Counted from the stretch's first letter, positions 53,352 to 62,259 are shown. The stretch is DNA of 64,000 nucleotides from Aurantibacter_A sp965215845 (GCA_965215845.1 CBDCEL010000003.1:992001-1056000), one strand, 5' to 3'. Notes: generated from the sequence alone by a model not told the origin. Numbers and translations are program-made.

Positions 53352-53591
53352 TTAAGCCATTTTGGCCCTGTTTCGCTTTGTGGTAAATGACAAGGCTTTC
53401 TTCACTCGGCTATTTGACCTTCTGTACAAACGGGCAATCTCAGTGTTTTTTTCAGTAAGGGATTCTTTGGTAGTAATTTCAGTCACAATGGTTTTCCCGT
53501 CAACCACAACTTTAACTTCTTGGGTAGTATTCTGAGCTTGGGCAGCGACTCCGATAAAAAGAACAAAAAGTAAAGTTATAATAGCTTTCAT
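53352..53591 (-). CDS. Small secreted protein with conserved basic C-terminus, paralog 3
   Basis: 79 residues. Signal peptide AAQAQN, middle with KVVVDGKTIVTEITTKESL, then IARLYRRSNSRVKKALSF and TTKRNRAKMA, matching paralog 2 closely. It ends one base after the VOC stop. Its leader is the copy B described next. Confidence 0.8.
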   Translation of the reverse strand: MKAIITLLFVLFIGVAAQAQNTTQEVKVVVDGKTIVTEITTKESLTEKNTEIARLYRRSNSRVKKALSFTTKRNRAKMA

Positions 53592-53713
53592 GACTTGGGT
53601 TTTTATATATATAAAAACTCCAAGTACCCTATTTAAAGGGGTTTCGATTCGTTTAGGTGCTGTTTAACTCGTTAAATGACGAAATTTCGGTTGAAGTGTA
53701 AAAAAGCTTCGAT
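53592..53713 (-). repeat. Duplicated leader region, copy B
   Basis: The other copy of 51307-51428. Palindrome at the start codon: ACTTGG (53593-53598) and CCAAGT (53620-53625) around an AT-rich core. TTTAACTCGTTAAA is at 53663-53676, identical to copy A. Confidence 0.8.
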
Positions 53714-53734
53714 GACGGTATTCGATACCAAAAA

Positions 53735-53760
53735 CACCTTATCGAAATAAGGTGCTTTTT
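53735..53760. terminator. Terminator behind the CotH-like gene
   Basis: CACCTTAT/ATAAGGTG, loop CGAA, with T runs on both strands. It separates the CotH-like gene from the paralog 3 leader on the minus strand. Confidence 0.8.
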
Positions 53761-53872
53761 ATCTATATTATGAAGCATTTTTACCATATCGTCGCCTAAT
53801 CTTTTACTTTTTACCCATGGGTCGAACGAAAACCTGAAATAATTGGGTCGTCAAAGTGCCAATAAGCTGGTC

Positions 53873-54985
53873 TTATTTTGTCTCTTTCCTCTTGGTATAG
53901 GCCTTTCGGGCCGCTCCAACAATTCTGGAGGAGAACCTCTTTTCGTTCTCTAAAATTCTATAAAACCCTGAAATGAAGTCCCGAGCCTCAGCATATTGTC
54001 TCTGGCTTTTGAAAAGGTCCCTATGAGCCTCGATTAGTTGAAATGCCCTGCTTTTCTCCTTCAAGAAGGACTGGCGCACAGACTCAAATACCTTTCGTTC
54101 CCTTTCAAACCCTTTATACAGTCTGTCAGTTACCTTCTCTATGGGTAAAACTCGATTTTGGACCTTTGAAACGACCGCGTAATCGCTATTTACGAATCCA
54201 CTCATATCAAAATCATAGGGTATGGGCAATATTTTTCCATTAGCAAACAATTGCTTTTGATTATGCTGATATGTTGTTGAAAAATCCGTATTGGCAATCA
54301 TAAACTGAAAAAGGGCATTCTGTACGGATGTCAGGGGATCCTGAGACATCGGTTTCATATGTCTCTTGAAAACCTTGCCATCATGTCGGTTTGCGACCTT
54401 TTTGACATCTTCGATCAATATACCCATAATCTGGTGTGATTTGGTGCGATTGCCCTTTATTTCGGTGAATTCCATGGATACCAATCTAGTCTTGAAATGG
54501 TATGTGGAGACCAATTCGTACAGCTTGTAGGCCATGTATTCCTTAATGACGTAATCATCGGCATTCTTACATGAAAAGCAAGGAAGTACCAATTTCAGCT
54601 TTTTATTGCCTTCGAACAAGGTTTTTTCGGCACTTGCCTTCTTGATTTTCAGCTTTATAGGAGTAAAATAGCAGTTTTTACGACGGAAGTTACCACGGGC
54701 CCTTAATTCTACGGCAAGGGATTTCCATGAACCATCGGATTTTTGATAAGCCATTTCGCTCTGAAGGTAAGTGGTGTCATTGGTATTGGACCTAATTTCC
54801 TTATTTGAATACTTTAGCTTTATGGGAAGAACTTCGTCTTCCTGAAAAAGTTTCGATACGCCTTCCCGTACCAAACCGTTGTTTGAATCTTGCGAGAAAG
54901 AACTGTTAAGTATAACAGCTCCGAAAAAAATAAAAAGTGAAATGAGTACTTTATTTGTTCGTCTGATGCTTCGAAAAATGGTCAT
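53873..54985 (-). CDS. CotH-like secreted protein
   Basis: 370 residues. Signal peptide (about 1-33, NSSFSQ). The body has the marks of the CotH kinase-like fold: ELRARGNFRRKNC near the start, VIKEYMAYKLYELVS, then IANTDFS and IPYDFDMSGF that resemble the catalytic loop and the metal-binding Asp of CotH. Exported atypical kinases of this class phosphorylate secreted proteins. Identity of substrate and even activity are inferred. The start at 54985 begins the signal peptide. Confidence 0.62.
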   Translation of the reverse strand: MTIFRSIRRTNKVLISLFIFFGAVILNSSFSQDSNNGLVREGVSKLFQEDEVLPIKLKYSNKEIRSNTNDTTYLQSEMAYQKSDGSWKSLAVELRARGNFRRKNCYFTPIKLKIKKASAEKTLFEGNKKLKLVLPCFSCKNADDYVIKEYMAYKLYELVSTYHFKTRLVSMEFTEIKGNRTKSHQIMGILIEDVKKVANRHDGKVFKRHMKPMSQDPLTSVQNALFQFMIANTDFSTTYQHNQKQLFANGKILPIPYDFDMSGFVNSDYAVVSKVQNRVLPIEKVTDRLYKGFERERKVFESVRQSFLKEKSRAFQLIEAHRDLFKSQRQYAEARDFISGFYRILENEKRFSSRIVGAARKAYTKRKETK

Positions 54986-55059
54986 AATCGTGAATTTTAA
55001 GTTGAACATAGATGTTGTCTGCCCAAATTAATGCAGTTGCCATGCCAACTTATATAAAA

Positions 55060-55074
55060 AATTGATTATCAATT
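55060..55074. promoter_or_regulatory. 15-bp palindrome between divergent genes
   Basis: AATTGAT-T-ATCAATT, a perfect 7-bp inverted repeat, in the gap between the CotH-like gene and the small membrane gene. Probable operator. Confidence 0.45.
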
Positions 55075-55124
55075 AATTAAACAAAATAATGTCGCACACC
55101 TATTTTGTGATATTTCATAAATTC

Positions 55125-55136
55125 ACGAAATTTCGT
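55125..55136. promoter_or_regulatory. 12-bp perfect palindrome
   Basis: ACGAAATTTCGT, perfect, 52 bases before the small membrane gene start. A second candidate operator in the same divergent gap. Confidence 0.4.
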
Positions 55137-55188
55137 TATGTCTTCGACGGAAATTCGCTATTCCATTATTTTTTCTATTTTTGACTTC

Positions 55189-55374
55189 ATGGATTTGAAA
55201 AAAATATTCGGTACAGTACTGACCCTTCTGGGTATCGGTGGCCTTATCTACGCGGCCGTTATTTTTGCCAATGGTTCGGGAACCACAAGAATGCTTGCGG
55301 TTTATGGCATTTTGGGGGCAATTTTCTTTTTTGCAGGTGTTGGCCTGATCAGGAATACAAAGACCGGGGCTTAA
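55189..55374 (+). CDS. Small two-helix membrane protein
   Basis: 61 residues. Two membrane helices (VLTLLGIGGLIYAAVIF, then MLAVYGILGAIFFFAGVGLI) and a basic end (RNTKTGA). I start at ATG 55189 because the first 17 residues of the longer ORF (ATG 55138) are unlike a leader. No family recognised. Divergent from the CotH-like gene. Confidence 0.7.
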   Translation: MDLKKIFGTVLTLLGIGGLIYAAVIFANGSGTTRMLAVYGILGAIFFFAGVGLIRNTKTGA

Positions 55375-55412
55375 AGCTTTTCCCCGGTGATAAAATCTCG
55401 GGTAAATACGGG

Positions 55413-57965
55413 CTAGACCCCTTCTTTTCGAAGAACTTGCAATGGGGGACTTTTAACGACGCTACGGCTATTGCCCAACCCAATAAGCAAGACCAACGAT
55501 ACAATTCCTGGAAGTACGATCAAAAAGGGAATCCAAGACGGCACAAAGGCTGTATCAAACACGAAATAAGCCAACAGTTGACTGCTGATCAACGATAGTA
55601 AAATTCCGACTCCCGCACCAAGTAGGCCCAAATAGAAGTATTCGAGGGCCGTTATTTTTAAAATCTGCCTGCTTTTGGCACCAAGTGTACGTAAGAGAAC
55701 ACTTTCTTTGATACGCTGGTACTTGCTTGTTCGCACTGAACCGATAAGAACAATGATACCCGTCAAAATGCTAAAAAAGGTCATAAAATTGATGACCCAG
55801 GATATTTTATCCAAAATGCCTTCTACCAAGGTCAACATCTGTCTCAAGTCGATAATGGAAACTGTGGGAAACTTACGTACCAATTCTTGCTGAAGTTCTG
55901 CCGAAGTTCTATCATCTGGTACTTTTGTGGACATAACGTGAAACTGTGGCGCTTTTTCCAACACGCCAGTCGGAAAAACTATGGAAAAGTTCACTTGCAT
56001 TCTACCCCAATCAACAGCGCGAATACTAGCCACAACGGTTTCCATAAGCACACCCTGCACATTGAAGGTCATCTTATCACCCACTTTTACCATGGCATCA
56101 CGAGCGACATTATCTGCCAATGAAATGGGAATAGGGCCATCAATTTTATCGCCATTGAACCAATCACCTGAGATCAGCGTCTCGGAAGCCATTAAAGAAT
56201 CGCGATAAGTAACCCTAAATTCATGGTTCAATATCCATCGATTGACCTTTGAAGTGGTGTCGTTTCTGATATCGTTTACGGCCCTGCCTTTAATATCATG
56301 CACGCGCATGGTGACAATCGGAATATTGTCCAAGACCGGAAGACCTTTAGGTGTGATGCTTTGGGCAATGGCTTCCCGTTCTTCGGTCTGTACATCCAAT
56401 AAAATGATATTCGGGCTTTGGGAACTGTTCTCCAATTGTGTCTTTGCCAACAAAAAATCCTTGGTGAAATAAAGATTACTAATCAAGAAAGCCCCAACCC
56501 CAATCGCCAATATCAGTACCATGGTCTGGTTATTGGGCCTAAACAGGTTCAACAAACTTTGCCTGGCCAGAAAACCCCACCCCGTGGGGAAATACTTCTT
56601 GATGGCCCACATCAATATTTTCGCAACACTGGCCAAAATCGCAAATGTAACGACCACACCAAGCATGAAGCCAAATGCATATCTAAAACTACCGAGTAAC
56701 CAATAGGCAAAAAGGTAAACGAACCAAACTATCAAAATCGTTATCCAAATAATTGCCCTTTGCGACTTGGGTGAAAAGTCGTCTTGCACCCTCAGAACCT
56801 GTAATGGCGATACAAACCAAGTGCGCATCAAAGGCGACAAAGCAAAAAGAACGGCCATCGATAGCCCTAATAAAAGGCCGATGATTATGGGTTGCATCAC
56901 CCAGGTCAATTCCACTTCAAAGGGAAGAAAACCCTGTAACAAATAAGGGAAAGACCACTGCAGCGCCACTCCCAAACCTGTTCCAATAAGCCCGCCCATC
57001 AATCCCATCGCAGCTATTTGTATTAAAAAAATCAAAAATGTCTGTCGGCGTGACGCGCCGAGACACTTTAAGATTGCAACAGACGGTAATTTTTCCTTTA
57101 TATAAATATGAACTGAACTCGCAATGCCCACACAACCTAGCAGCAAAGCAATGAACGCTACCAAGTTCAAGAATTTTGCGACATTTTCATAGCGTCGTCC
57201 CAGTTGTCGAGCGGTCGAAGTGTGGGTGTCTAGATCGGCATTCTCGGCATCGAGTTTGGGGTCCAACTCACGATCCAATCTTCTAAGGTCTACGTTGGGA
57301 TCGACGAAATAATAATTATAACGTATTCGGCTACCTTTTTGAATTAACCCGGTTGTTTCGATAAATCGATGGGGAATAAAGACTGGTGGTGCTATCGAGG
57401 CACTAATTCCGGTGCCTCCAGGAGATGAAGCAAGGCTTCCCATAATTGGCAAGGTCAAGTTTCCCAGTTTGATCGAATCTCCTTGCTTCAATTTAAATTG
57501 CAGCATTAAGGTGGCATCGACCAACGCTCCCCCCGAATCTTGATATTCAGAATGGGCGGATAAGGGCATTGTTTCCAACTCACCATAAAATGGATATTCC
57601 CCTTCAATGCCTCTAACAAGGACCAACTTCGTGGCATTGGTATTCGAAAAGGTGGCCATTGAAGGGAAGTTGACTTCCGAACCATCGGCCCCGCCGAGTG
57701 AATCAATTATGGCAAGTACTCTTTCATTGGGCTCGTTTTGGCCATCAATGACAAAATCGGCTCCCATAAGGGCCTTTGATTGCAGCGCAATATTATATTT
57801 CAGGTTCTCGCTGAACGATTGAATGGAGACTACTGCCGCAATGCCCAGGATAATTGACGCCATAAAAAGCAAAAGCCTTTTGCCACTGGCCCTTCCATCA
57901 CGCCATGCCATTTTCACGAGCCACGAGAGTCCTGCAGCTCCATTTTTTATTGGTATATCGCTCAC
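55413..57965 (-). CDS. FtsX-like ABC permease (YbbP type)
   Basis: 850 residues. About ten membrane helices in two FtsX-like sets separated by large periplasmic MacB-PCD-type domains, as in E. coli YbbP. The C-terminal FtsX domain (IVLIGSVRTSKYQRIKESVLLR) is typical. Overlaps the ATPase gene by 4 bases, so the pair is translationally coupled. It exports or extracts hydrophobic compounds from the inner membrane. Confidence 0.88.
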   Translation of the reverse strand: MSDIPIKNGAAGLSWLVKMAWRDGRASGKRLLLFMASIILGIAAVVSIQSFSENLKYNIALQSKALMGADFVIDGQNEPNERVLAIIDSLGGADGSEVNFPSMATFSNTNATKLVLVRGIEGEYPFYGELETMPLSAHSEYQDSGGALVDATLMLQFKLKQGDSIKLGNLTLPIMGSLASSPGGTGISASIAPPVFIPHRFIETTGLIQKGSRIRYNYYFVDPNVDLRRLDRELDPKLDAENADLDTHTSTARQLGRRYENVAKFLNLVAFIALLLGCVGIASSVHIYIKEKLPSVAILKCLGASRRQTFLIFLIQIAAMGLMGGLIGTGLGVALQWSFPYLLQGFLPFEVELTWVMQPIIIGLLLGLSMAVLFALSPLMRTWFVSPLQVLRVQDDFSPKSQRAIIWITILIVWFVYLFAYWLLGSFRYAFGFMLGVVVTFAILASVAKILMWAIKKYFPTGWGFLARQSLLNLFRPNNQTMVLILAIGVGAFLISNLYFTKDFLLAKTQLENSSQSPNIILLDVQTEEREAIAQSITPKGLPVLDNIPIVTMRVHDIKGRAVNDIRNDTTSKVNRWILNHEFRVTYRDSLMASETLISGDWFNGDKIDGPIPISLADNVARDAMVKVGDKMTFNVQGVLMETVVASIRAVDWGRMQVNFSIVFPTGVLEKAPQFHVMSTKVPDDRTSAELQQELVRKFPTVSIIDLRQMLTLVEGILDKISWVINFMTFFSILTGIIVLIGSVRTSKYQRIKESVLLRTLGAKSRQILKITALEYFYLGLLGAGVGILLSLISSQLLAYFVFDTAFVPSWIPFLIVLPGIVSLVLLIGLGNSRSVVKSPPLQVLRKEGV

Positions 57966-58651
57966 GATTGTAGGGTACTTTCGTTCGCTTCCACCCTACC
58001 GCCCTTCAATCTAAGAATGTGTTGGGTTCTTTTTGCCAAATCAAGGTCATGTGACACAATTACCAATGTGGTACCGGCCTCTTGATTTAGATTGAAGAGC
58101 AACTCGGCAATGTTTGCCCCAGTTTCCTCATCAAGGTTTCCCGTTGGTTCATCAGCGAACAAAATAGAAGGGTTGTTTGAAAATGCCCTGGCAATTGCCA
58201 CTCGTTGTTGTTCGCCACCAGAGAGCTGAGAGGGATAATGGTGAAAACGGTCGGCAAGCCCTACCTTGTCCAAAAGGTCCCTGGCTATTTGCGAAGCGTT
58301 CCCAGCTTTTTGAAGTTCAAGGGGTACGCTCACATTTTCAAGTGCGGTAAGCGTGGGCAACAATTGAAAATTTTGAAAAACGAAGCCCACCTTCTGATTT
58401 CTTAAAAAGGCCCTGACATCCTCGCTTAGGTTGTTCAAAGGGGTACCGCAAAGTTCGATGCTTCCAGAATCGGGTCGGTCTAAACCAGCGCAAAGTCCTA
58501 ACAATGTGGTCTTCCCGCTGCCTGAGGGGCCGACAATAGAGAACGTGCCACCTTCCTCAATATCAAAGGAAACATCATCTAAAACCGTCAATTCCTTCGA
58601 CCCACTGGTGTAGGTTTTCCTCAAATTATCGACCTTTAATATCTTTGCCAT
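57962..58651 (-). CDS. ABC ATPase of LolD/YbbA type
   Basis: 229 residues. Walker A GPSGSGKTT, signature LSGGEQQR, Walker B FADEPTGNLDEE and the D-loop His in VSHDLDLA, in the LolD/MacB-like subfamily. Partner of the FtsX permease that follows. Divergent from the SGNH lipoprotein, matching the ybbA-ybbP and tesA arrangement of E. coli. Confidence 0.92.
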   Translation of the reverse strand: MAKILKVDNLRKTYTSGSKELTVLDDVSFDIEEGGTFSIVGPSGSGKTTLLGLCAGLDRPDSGSIELCGTPLNNLSEDVRAFLRNQKVGFVFQNFQLLPTLTALENVSVPLELQKAGNASQIARDLLDKVGLADRFHHYPSQLSGGEQQRVAIARAFSNNPSILFADEPTGNLDEETGANIAELLFNLNQEAGTTLVIVSHDLDLAKRTQHILRLKGGRVEANESTLQS

Positions 58652-58724
58652 AAATGTCTTTGGAAGTTTCTTTTTCGAAGAAGGCAAAATAAGCAAATCA
58701 TTTCGATTATTTTACTGTGATAAT

Positions 58725-59411
58725 ATGCTCAAACTATTAAAGTTTCGTTATTTTTTCTTGGCTTTCCTACTCCTTTCCTGTGGTGAAAAAGTGCAAAAAG
58801 AAGCTGACGAACAATCGGGGAACGATGAAATTATTACCGAAGGGTCAAGCAAGGGTTCGACATCCAAGACAATTTTATTTTTCGGTGATAGCCTTACGGC
58901 AGGAATGGGATTGGATCCGCAAAATGCTTTTCCGGCATTGATACAATCGACCCTAGACTCCTTGAACATGAATTATACGGTGGTGAATTCGGGCTTGAGT
59001 GGTGAGACTACGGCCAGCGGTAAGAATCGACTGGATTGGGTCTTGAACCAGAACGCCGATGTCTTTGTATTGGAACTGGGAGCCAATGACGGTTTAAGGG
59101 GTATACCGCTTTCTGAAACCCGAAAGAACCTTCAGTATATCATCGACGCAGTTGTGGAGAAAAACCCTAAAACAAAAATTATTTTAGCCGGTATGCAGAT
59201 TCCACCGAATATGGGGCCGGCTTATACAAAGGAATTCAAGACTATCTTTCCAGAACTTGCGGAAAAGAACGATTTACCCTTAATACCCTTTTTGTTGGAA
59301 AACGTTGCCGGAGAACCTGAATTGAATCAGGCCGATGGTATACATCCGACAGAAGAAGGCCATAAAATAGTGGCCACCAATGCATGGAAAGTCTTAAAAG
59401 AGGTTCTTTGA
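58725..59411 (+). CDS. SGNH-family esterase lipoprotein (TesA-like)
   Basis: 228 residues. Lipobox LLSC. Catalytic blocks GDSLTAG (Ser), GANDG (Asn-Asp) and DGIHPTEEGH (Asp-His) are in order, as in TesA/arylesterase enzymes. A short, acidic linker follows the lipid Cys. It cleaves acyl esters or thioesters in the periplasm. Divergent by 73 bases from the LolD/YbbA-type gene. Confidence 0.88.
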   Translation: MLKLLKFRYFFLAFLLLSCGEKVQKEADEQSGNDEIITEGSSKGSTSKTILFFGDSLTAGMGLDPQNAFPALIQSTLDSLNMNYTVVNSGLSGETTASGKNRLDWVLNQNADVFVLELGANDGLRGIPLSETRKNLQYIIDAVVEKNPKTKIILAGMQIPPNMGPAYTKEFKTIFPELAEKNDLPLIPFLLENVAGEPELNQADGIHPTEEGHKIVATNAWKVLKEVL

Positions 59412-59440
59412 TCAGGGAAAACACTGTTTTTCAATCTAGA

Positions 59441-60124
59441 CTATTGACCAATTTTCAATAAAAGGTTGGGGTCAGGACAATTTTTTCGATAAAAGTCCAA
59501 TTTGCCCTCAGAGCAAACTCCGGGGTAATCGCCATAATTATTTTCCAAATCCCTGATTATTTGAAAATGCAAATGAGGTGCATAGCCTACATTGACTTCG
59601 GGTGAACCCAACCTACCCATTACTTCTCCTTTTTCGATTTTCTTACCCTCATAAATTTCATCGAGCGAATCCAGAGAAAGGTGGCCGTAGAGCGTAAAAA
59701 AATTAAGATTGTCTATTGTATGCTCAAGTACAATTGTTGGTCCATAATCTCCATGGGTATTGTTATTTTTAAAGCTATGCACCCTACCGTCAAGTGGTGC
59801 CAACACGGCAGTTCGCTCTTTTGACCAAAAATCCAATCCCAAATGAATGTTTCTCGGTTCTTCTGTTTTGTTGAAGCCGGCCTTATCTGTATAAAGCAAT
59901 CTTTTCTCCAAATACCCGCCAAAGGCAACATGGGCGTCATTTTTGGCAAGGACCATACTAATGTATTTTTCGCATTCCCCGGGATTTGTTATATCGATAC
60001 CTTGAATATTCCTATTGCTATTAGACAGGTCGATGGGGGTGTACTTTAACTGCGTGATGGCCCGCTCCAATATCCGAAGGGGTTTTTTCGCGTAGAACAC
60101 CAGAAAATTATGCAGTTCATCCAT
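59441..60124 (-). CDS. M23-family metallopeptidase without signal peptide
   Basis: 227 residues. Zinc site HLGLD (HxxxD) near residue 92 and HLHF near residue 185, with YGHLS between, all standard M23 spacings. No signal peptide or anchor is visible, so it is either cytosolic or exported by another route. Some Bacteroidota carry this domain as a unit of large multi-domain proteins; here it stands alone. Convergent with the SGNH gene. Confidence 0.82.
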   Translation of the reverse strand: MDELHNFLVFYAKKPLRILERAITQLKYTPIDLSNSNRNIQGIDITNPGECEKYISMVLAKNDAHVAFGGYLEKRLLYTDKAGFNKTEEPRNIHLGLDFWSKERTAVLAPLDGRVHSFKNNNTHGDYGPTIVLEHTIDNLNFFTLYGHLSLDSLDEIYEGKKIEKGEVMGRLGSPEVNVGYAPHLHFQIIRDLENNYGDYPGVCSEGKLDFYRKNCPDPNLLLKIGQ

Positions 60125-60361
60125 TGTTCAAATCTATTCAAACATTTGCTATGGCATCGAAAAAGAAAAAGTTTTATGAAATAAAGCAAAGTAAGTTCTT
60201 TTTATAAAGAATTGAATATCAATACGTAAGAGTTTTATTTTTTCTATGCTTTTGCCTAAATTACATCAAATAAAAATCCAGATTTCTGGTAGGTGGTTTA
60301 TCGAAAATGAGCAATAAATGTTGTTAAATGCTCAATTCTTCAATAATTTTGCCTTGAAATT

Positions 60362-60380
60362 GCCCGGTTTGCTACCGGGC
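60362..60380. promoter_or_regulatory. Leader hairpin before the malectin lipoprotein
   Basis: GCCCGG/CCGGGC, loop TTTGCTA, 15 bases before the start codon and followed by eight A. Could act on translation or be a terminator for the other strand. The rest of 60125-60395 is A/T-rich with nothing clear. Confidence 0.4.
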
Positions 60381-60395
60381 GCTAAAAAAAATATT

Positions 60396-61400
60396 ATGAA
60401 AATTAACTTAATCCCAAAATTGTTGCTATTGCTAGCAATAGCATCATTTATAGTCGTTCCTGTTGCCTGTAGTAGCGATGATAGTACTCCCCCCACTGAC
60501 ATGACTCCGGATCCAGATCCAGATCCAGATCCTGACCCAGTGCCTGATCCAACGAATGAGAATACTACTATAGAAGCCAGCGAGTCAGCAAATATGAACG
60601 GCACATCAACATCAACGATTACTGTACAAATCGCCGATTCAGATGGCAACTTATTTACGGAAAGCGCGGGTACTGTTGCCCTAGCAACAACAGGTATGGC
60701 GACCCTATCCGACGTTACGGATAACGGAGATGGCACCTACACGGCAACAATTACCAGCTCAACTGAAGAGACGACGACCGTCTCAGGTACTTTGGGCGGT
60801 ACTGCCATCACAGACACCGCAGAAGTTAATTTTAATCCCGATGATTCGAATCCCGCTCAGGAAATCCCGCAGTCAACGGAAGAGGCGGGTCCTTCGATTT
60901 TAAGAATAAATTGTGGTGGACCGGAAGTCACTTTTGGCAATATTACCTTTTTAGCCGATCAGTATTTCAGTGAAAATACCGAAACCTACACGAATCCTTT
61001 TGTCACAGAAATAGAAGGCACCGATATGGATGAAATTTATTTAACGGAAAGAGTTACACTTGACGGCACGGGTATTAGAGGGCCCATGTTCTACAATATA
61101 CCGGTTACCAATGGTACCTATACGGTGAAACTTTACTTTGCAGAAATATATTGGGGCGTAGAAAATCCCCAAATGATTGAAGGTGATATAGGCAGCCGGG
61201 TATTCAACATTTCTTTGGAGGATACTGAAATATTCACTGGTTATGATCTTTTCAAAGACATTGGCGCCGGAACTGCGGACACTCGAATGTACGATATTGA
61301 AGTTACTGACGGTGAACTGACAATCGCACTCGAGTCAACTATTGATAAACCAAAAATCTCGGCAATTGAAGTTTTTGGTAATGGATCCATAGGGAACTAA
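60396..61400 (+). CDS. Malectin-domain lipoprotein
   Basis: 334 residues. Lipobox VACS (Cys about 25) followed by the Asp-Pro repeat linker (TPDPDPDPDPDPVPDP) and a Thr-rich bacterial Ig-like domain (about 60-165; ITVQIADSDGNLF, DNGDGTYTATI). The C-terminal 170 residues form a malectin domain (RINCGGPEVTFGNITF and PVTNGTYTVKLYFAEIYW, in part), a carbohydrate-binding fold. Surface exposure and glycan binding are likely. The start at 60396 gives a clean lipoprotein signal. Confidence 0.85.
   Translation: MKINLIPKLLLLLAIASFIVVPVACSSDDSTPPTDMTPDPDPDPDPDPVPDPTNENTTIEASESANMNGTSTSTITVQIADSDGNLFTESAGTVALATTGMATLSDVTDNGDGTYTATITSSTEETTTVSGTLGGTAITDTAEVNFNPDDSNPAQEIPQSTEEAGPSILRINCGGPEVTFGNITFLADQYFSENTETYTNPFVTEIEGTDMDEIYLTERVTLDGTGIRGPMFYNIPVTNGTYTVKLYFAEIYWGVENPQMIEGDIGSRVFNISLEDTEIFTGYDLFKDIGAGTADTRMYDIEVTDGELTIALESTIDKPKISAIEVFGNGSIGN
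60508..60543 (+). repeat. Six-base tandem repeat coding Asp-Pro
   Basis: Consecutive GATCCA units in the linker of the malectin lipoprotein, four perfect and three with silent or near-silent changes. Gains or losses would stay in frame. Confidence 0.85.
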
Positions 61401-61420
61401 ACAGACTTCTTAATACTACT

Positions 61421-61454
61421 AAACCTGTTGTGTACGCACATGACAGGTTTTTTT
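61421..61454 (+). terminator. Terminator after the malectin lipoprotein
   Basis: AAACCTGT and GACAGGTTT arms with inner GTG/CAC, loop TACG, then a T run. Confidence 0.78.
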
Positions 61455-61510
61455 ATGTAAAAATGTAAGTACTTTGCAACTTATGCTACAAATTGTGAAA
61501 ATGAATCGTT

Positions 61511-62206
61511 ATGAATACTCTTAAGATTTCAGTTGTACTACTCTCCATTCTCTTTACGACTGGTTGCCAATCATCGGAAAAAAAAGGAGTTAAAGGCACA
61601 GAGAATGTCGCACAAGCCCAAACAGAAACCCAAAAACAGACTTTGCAAGACCTCAGTGAGTTTGAGACCGCATATTTCGCCAGTGGATGTTTCTGGTGTG
61701 TCGAGGCCATTTTCGAAAGTGTGAAAGGTGTTGAAGAGGTCGTTTCAGGGTACTCAGGCGGGCAAGAAAAAAACCCTACCTATGAACAAGTAGCGCGAGG
61801 CCAGACCACACACGCCGAAGCCGTAGAAGTTTATTATGACCCAGAGGTAATTTCTTTTACCGAATTGGTTCAGGTGTTTTTTGGATCTCATGACCCCACC
61901 AGTCTGAACAGACAGGGACCGGATCGTGGACCCCAATATCGCTCCATTGCATTTTACAAAAACGAGACGGAAAAGAAAATCATAACAGATTATATCGCTC
62001 TTTTGACCAATGAAAATGTGTATGATGGGGACCCTATTACTACCCAGGTGGTTGCCTTCGAAAAGTTTTACAAGGCTGAGGAATATCACCAAGATTACGA
62101 ACGCAGGAATCCGAACAATTCCTATATAAGAAATGTTTCGATACCTCGATTGAATCGGTTCAAACAAAATTTTGGGGATTATTTAAAGGACGGGGAGTCT
62201 CACTGA
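61511..62206 (+). CDS. msrA: Peptide-methionine (S)-S-oxide reductase, lipoprotein form
   Basis: 231 residues. Lipobox TTGC (Cys19). The catalytic GCFWCVEA carries the reactive Cys; GYSGG, HAEAVEV and DPTSLNRQGPDRGPQYRS follow in the MsrA order. It repairs oxidised methionine in envelope proteins, here from a lipid anchor and not in the cytoplasm. The start is ATG 61511. A terminator follows. Confidence 0.94.
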   Translation: MNTLKISVVLLSILFTTGCQSSEKKGVKGTENVAQAQTETQKQTLQDLSEFETAYFASGCFWCVEAIFESVKGVEEVVSGYSGGQEKNPTYEQVARGQTTHAEAVEVYYDPEVISFTELVQVFFGSHDPTSLNRQGPDRGPQYRSIAFYKNETEKKIITDYIALLTNENVYDGDPITTQVVAFEKFYKAEEYHQDYERRNPNNSYIRNVSIPRLNRFKQNFGDYLKDGESH

Positions 62207-62233
62207 CTTGAAGAAATAACTTCATATTGGTAG

Positions 62234-62259
62234 AGCGACCTGAAAACGGTCGCTTTTTT
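62234..62259 (+). terminator. Terminator after msrA
   Basis: AGCGACC/GGTCGCT stem, loop TGAAAAC, then TTTTTT. Confidence 0.82.

Noticed and set aside
51067..53713. Duplicated blocks as ends of a composite transposon around the M24 and VOC genes
   Set aside because: The blocks are direct, gene-bearing copies with no transposase or terminal inverted repeats.
60508..60543. Short tandem repeat as a CRISPR-like array
   Set aside because: Units are six bases with no spacers and lie inside a coding linker.
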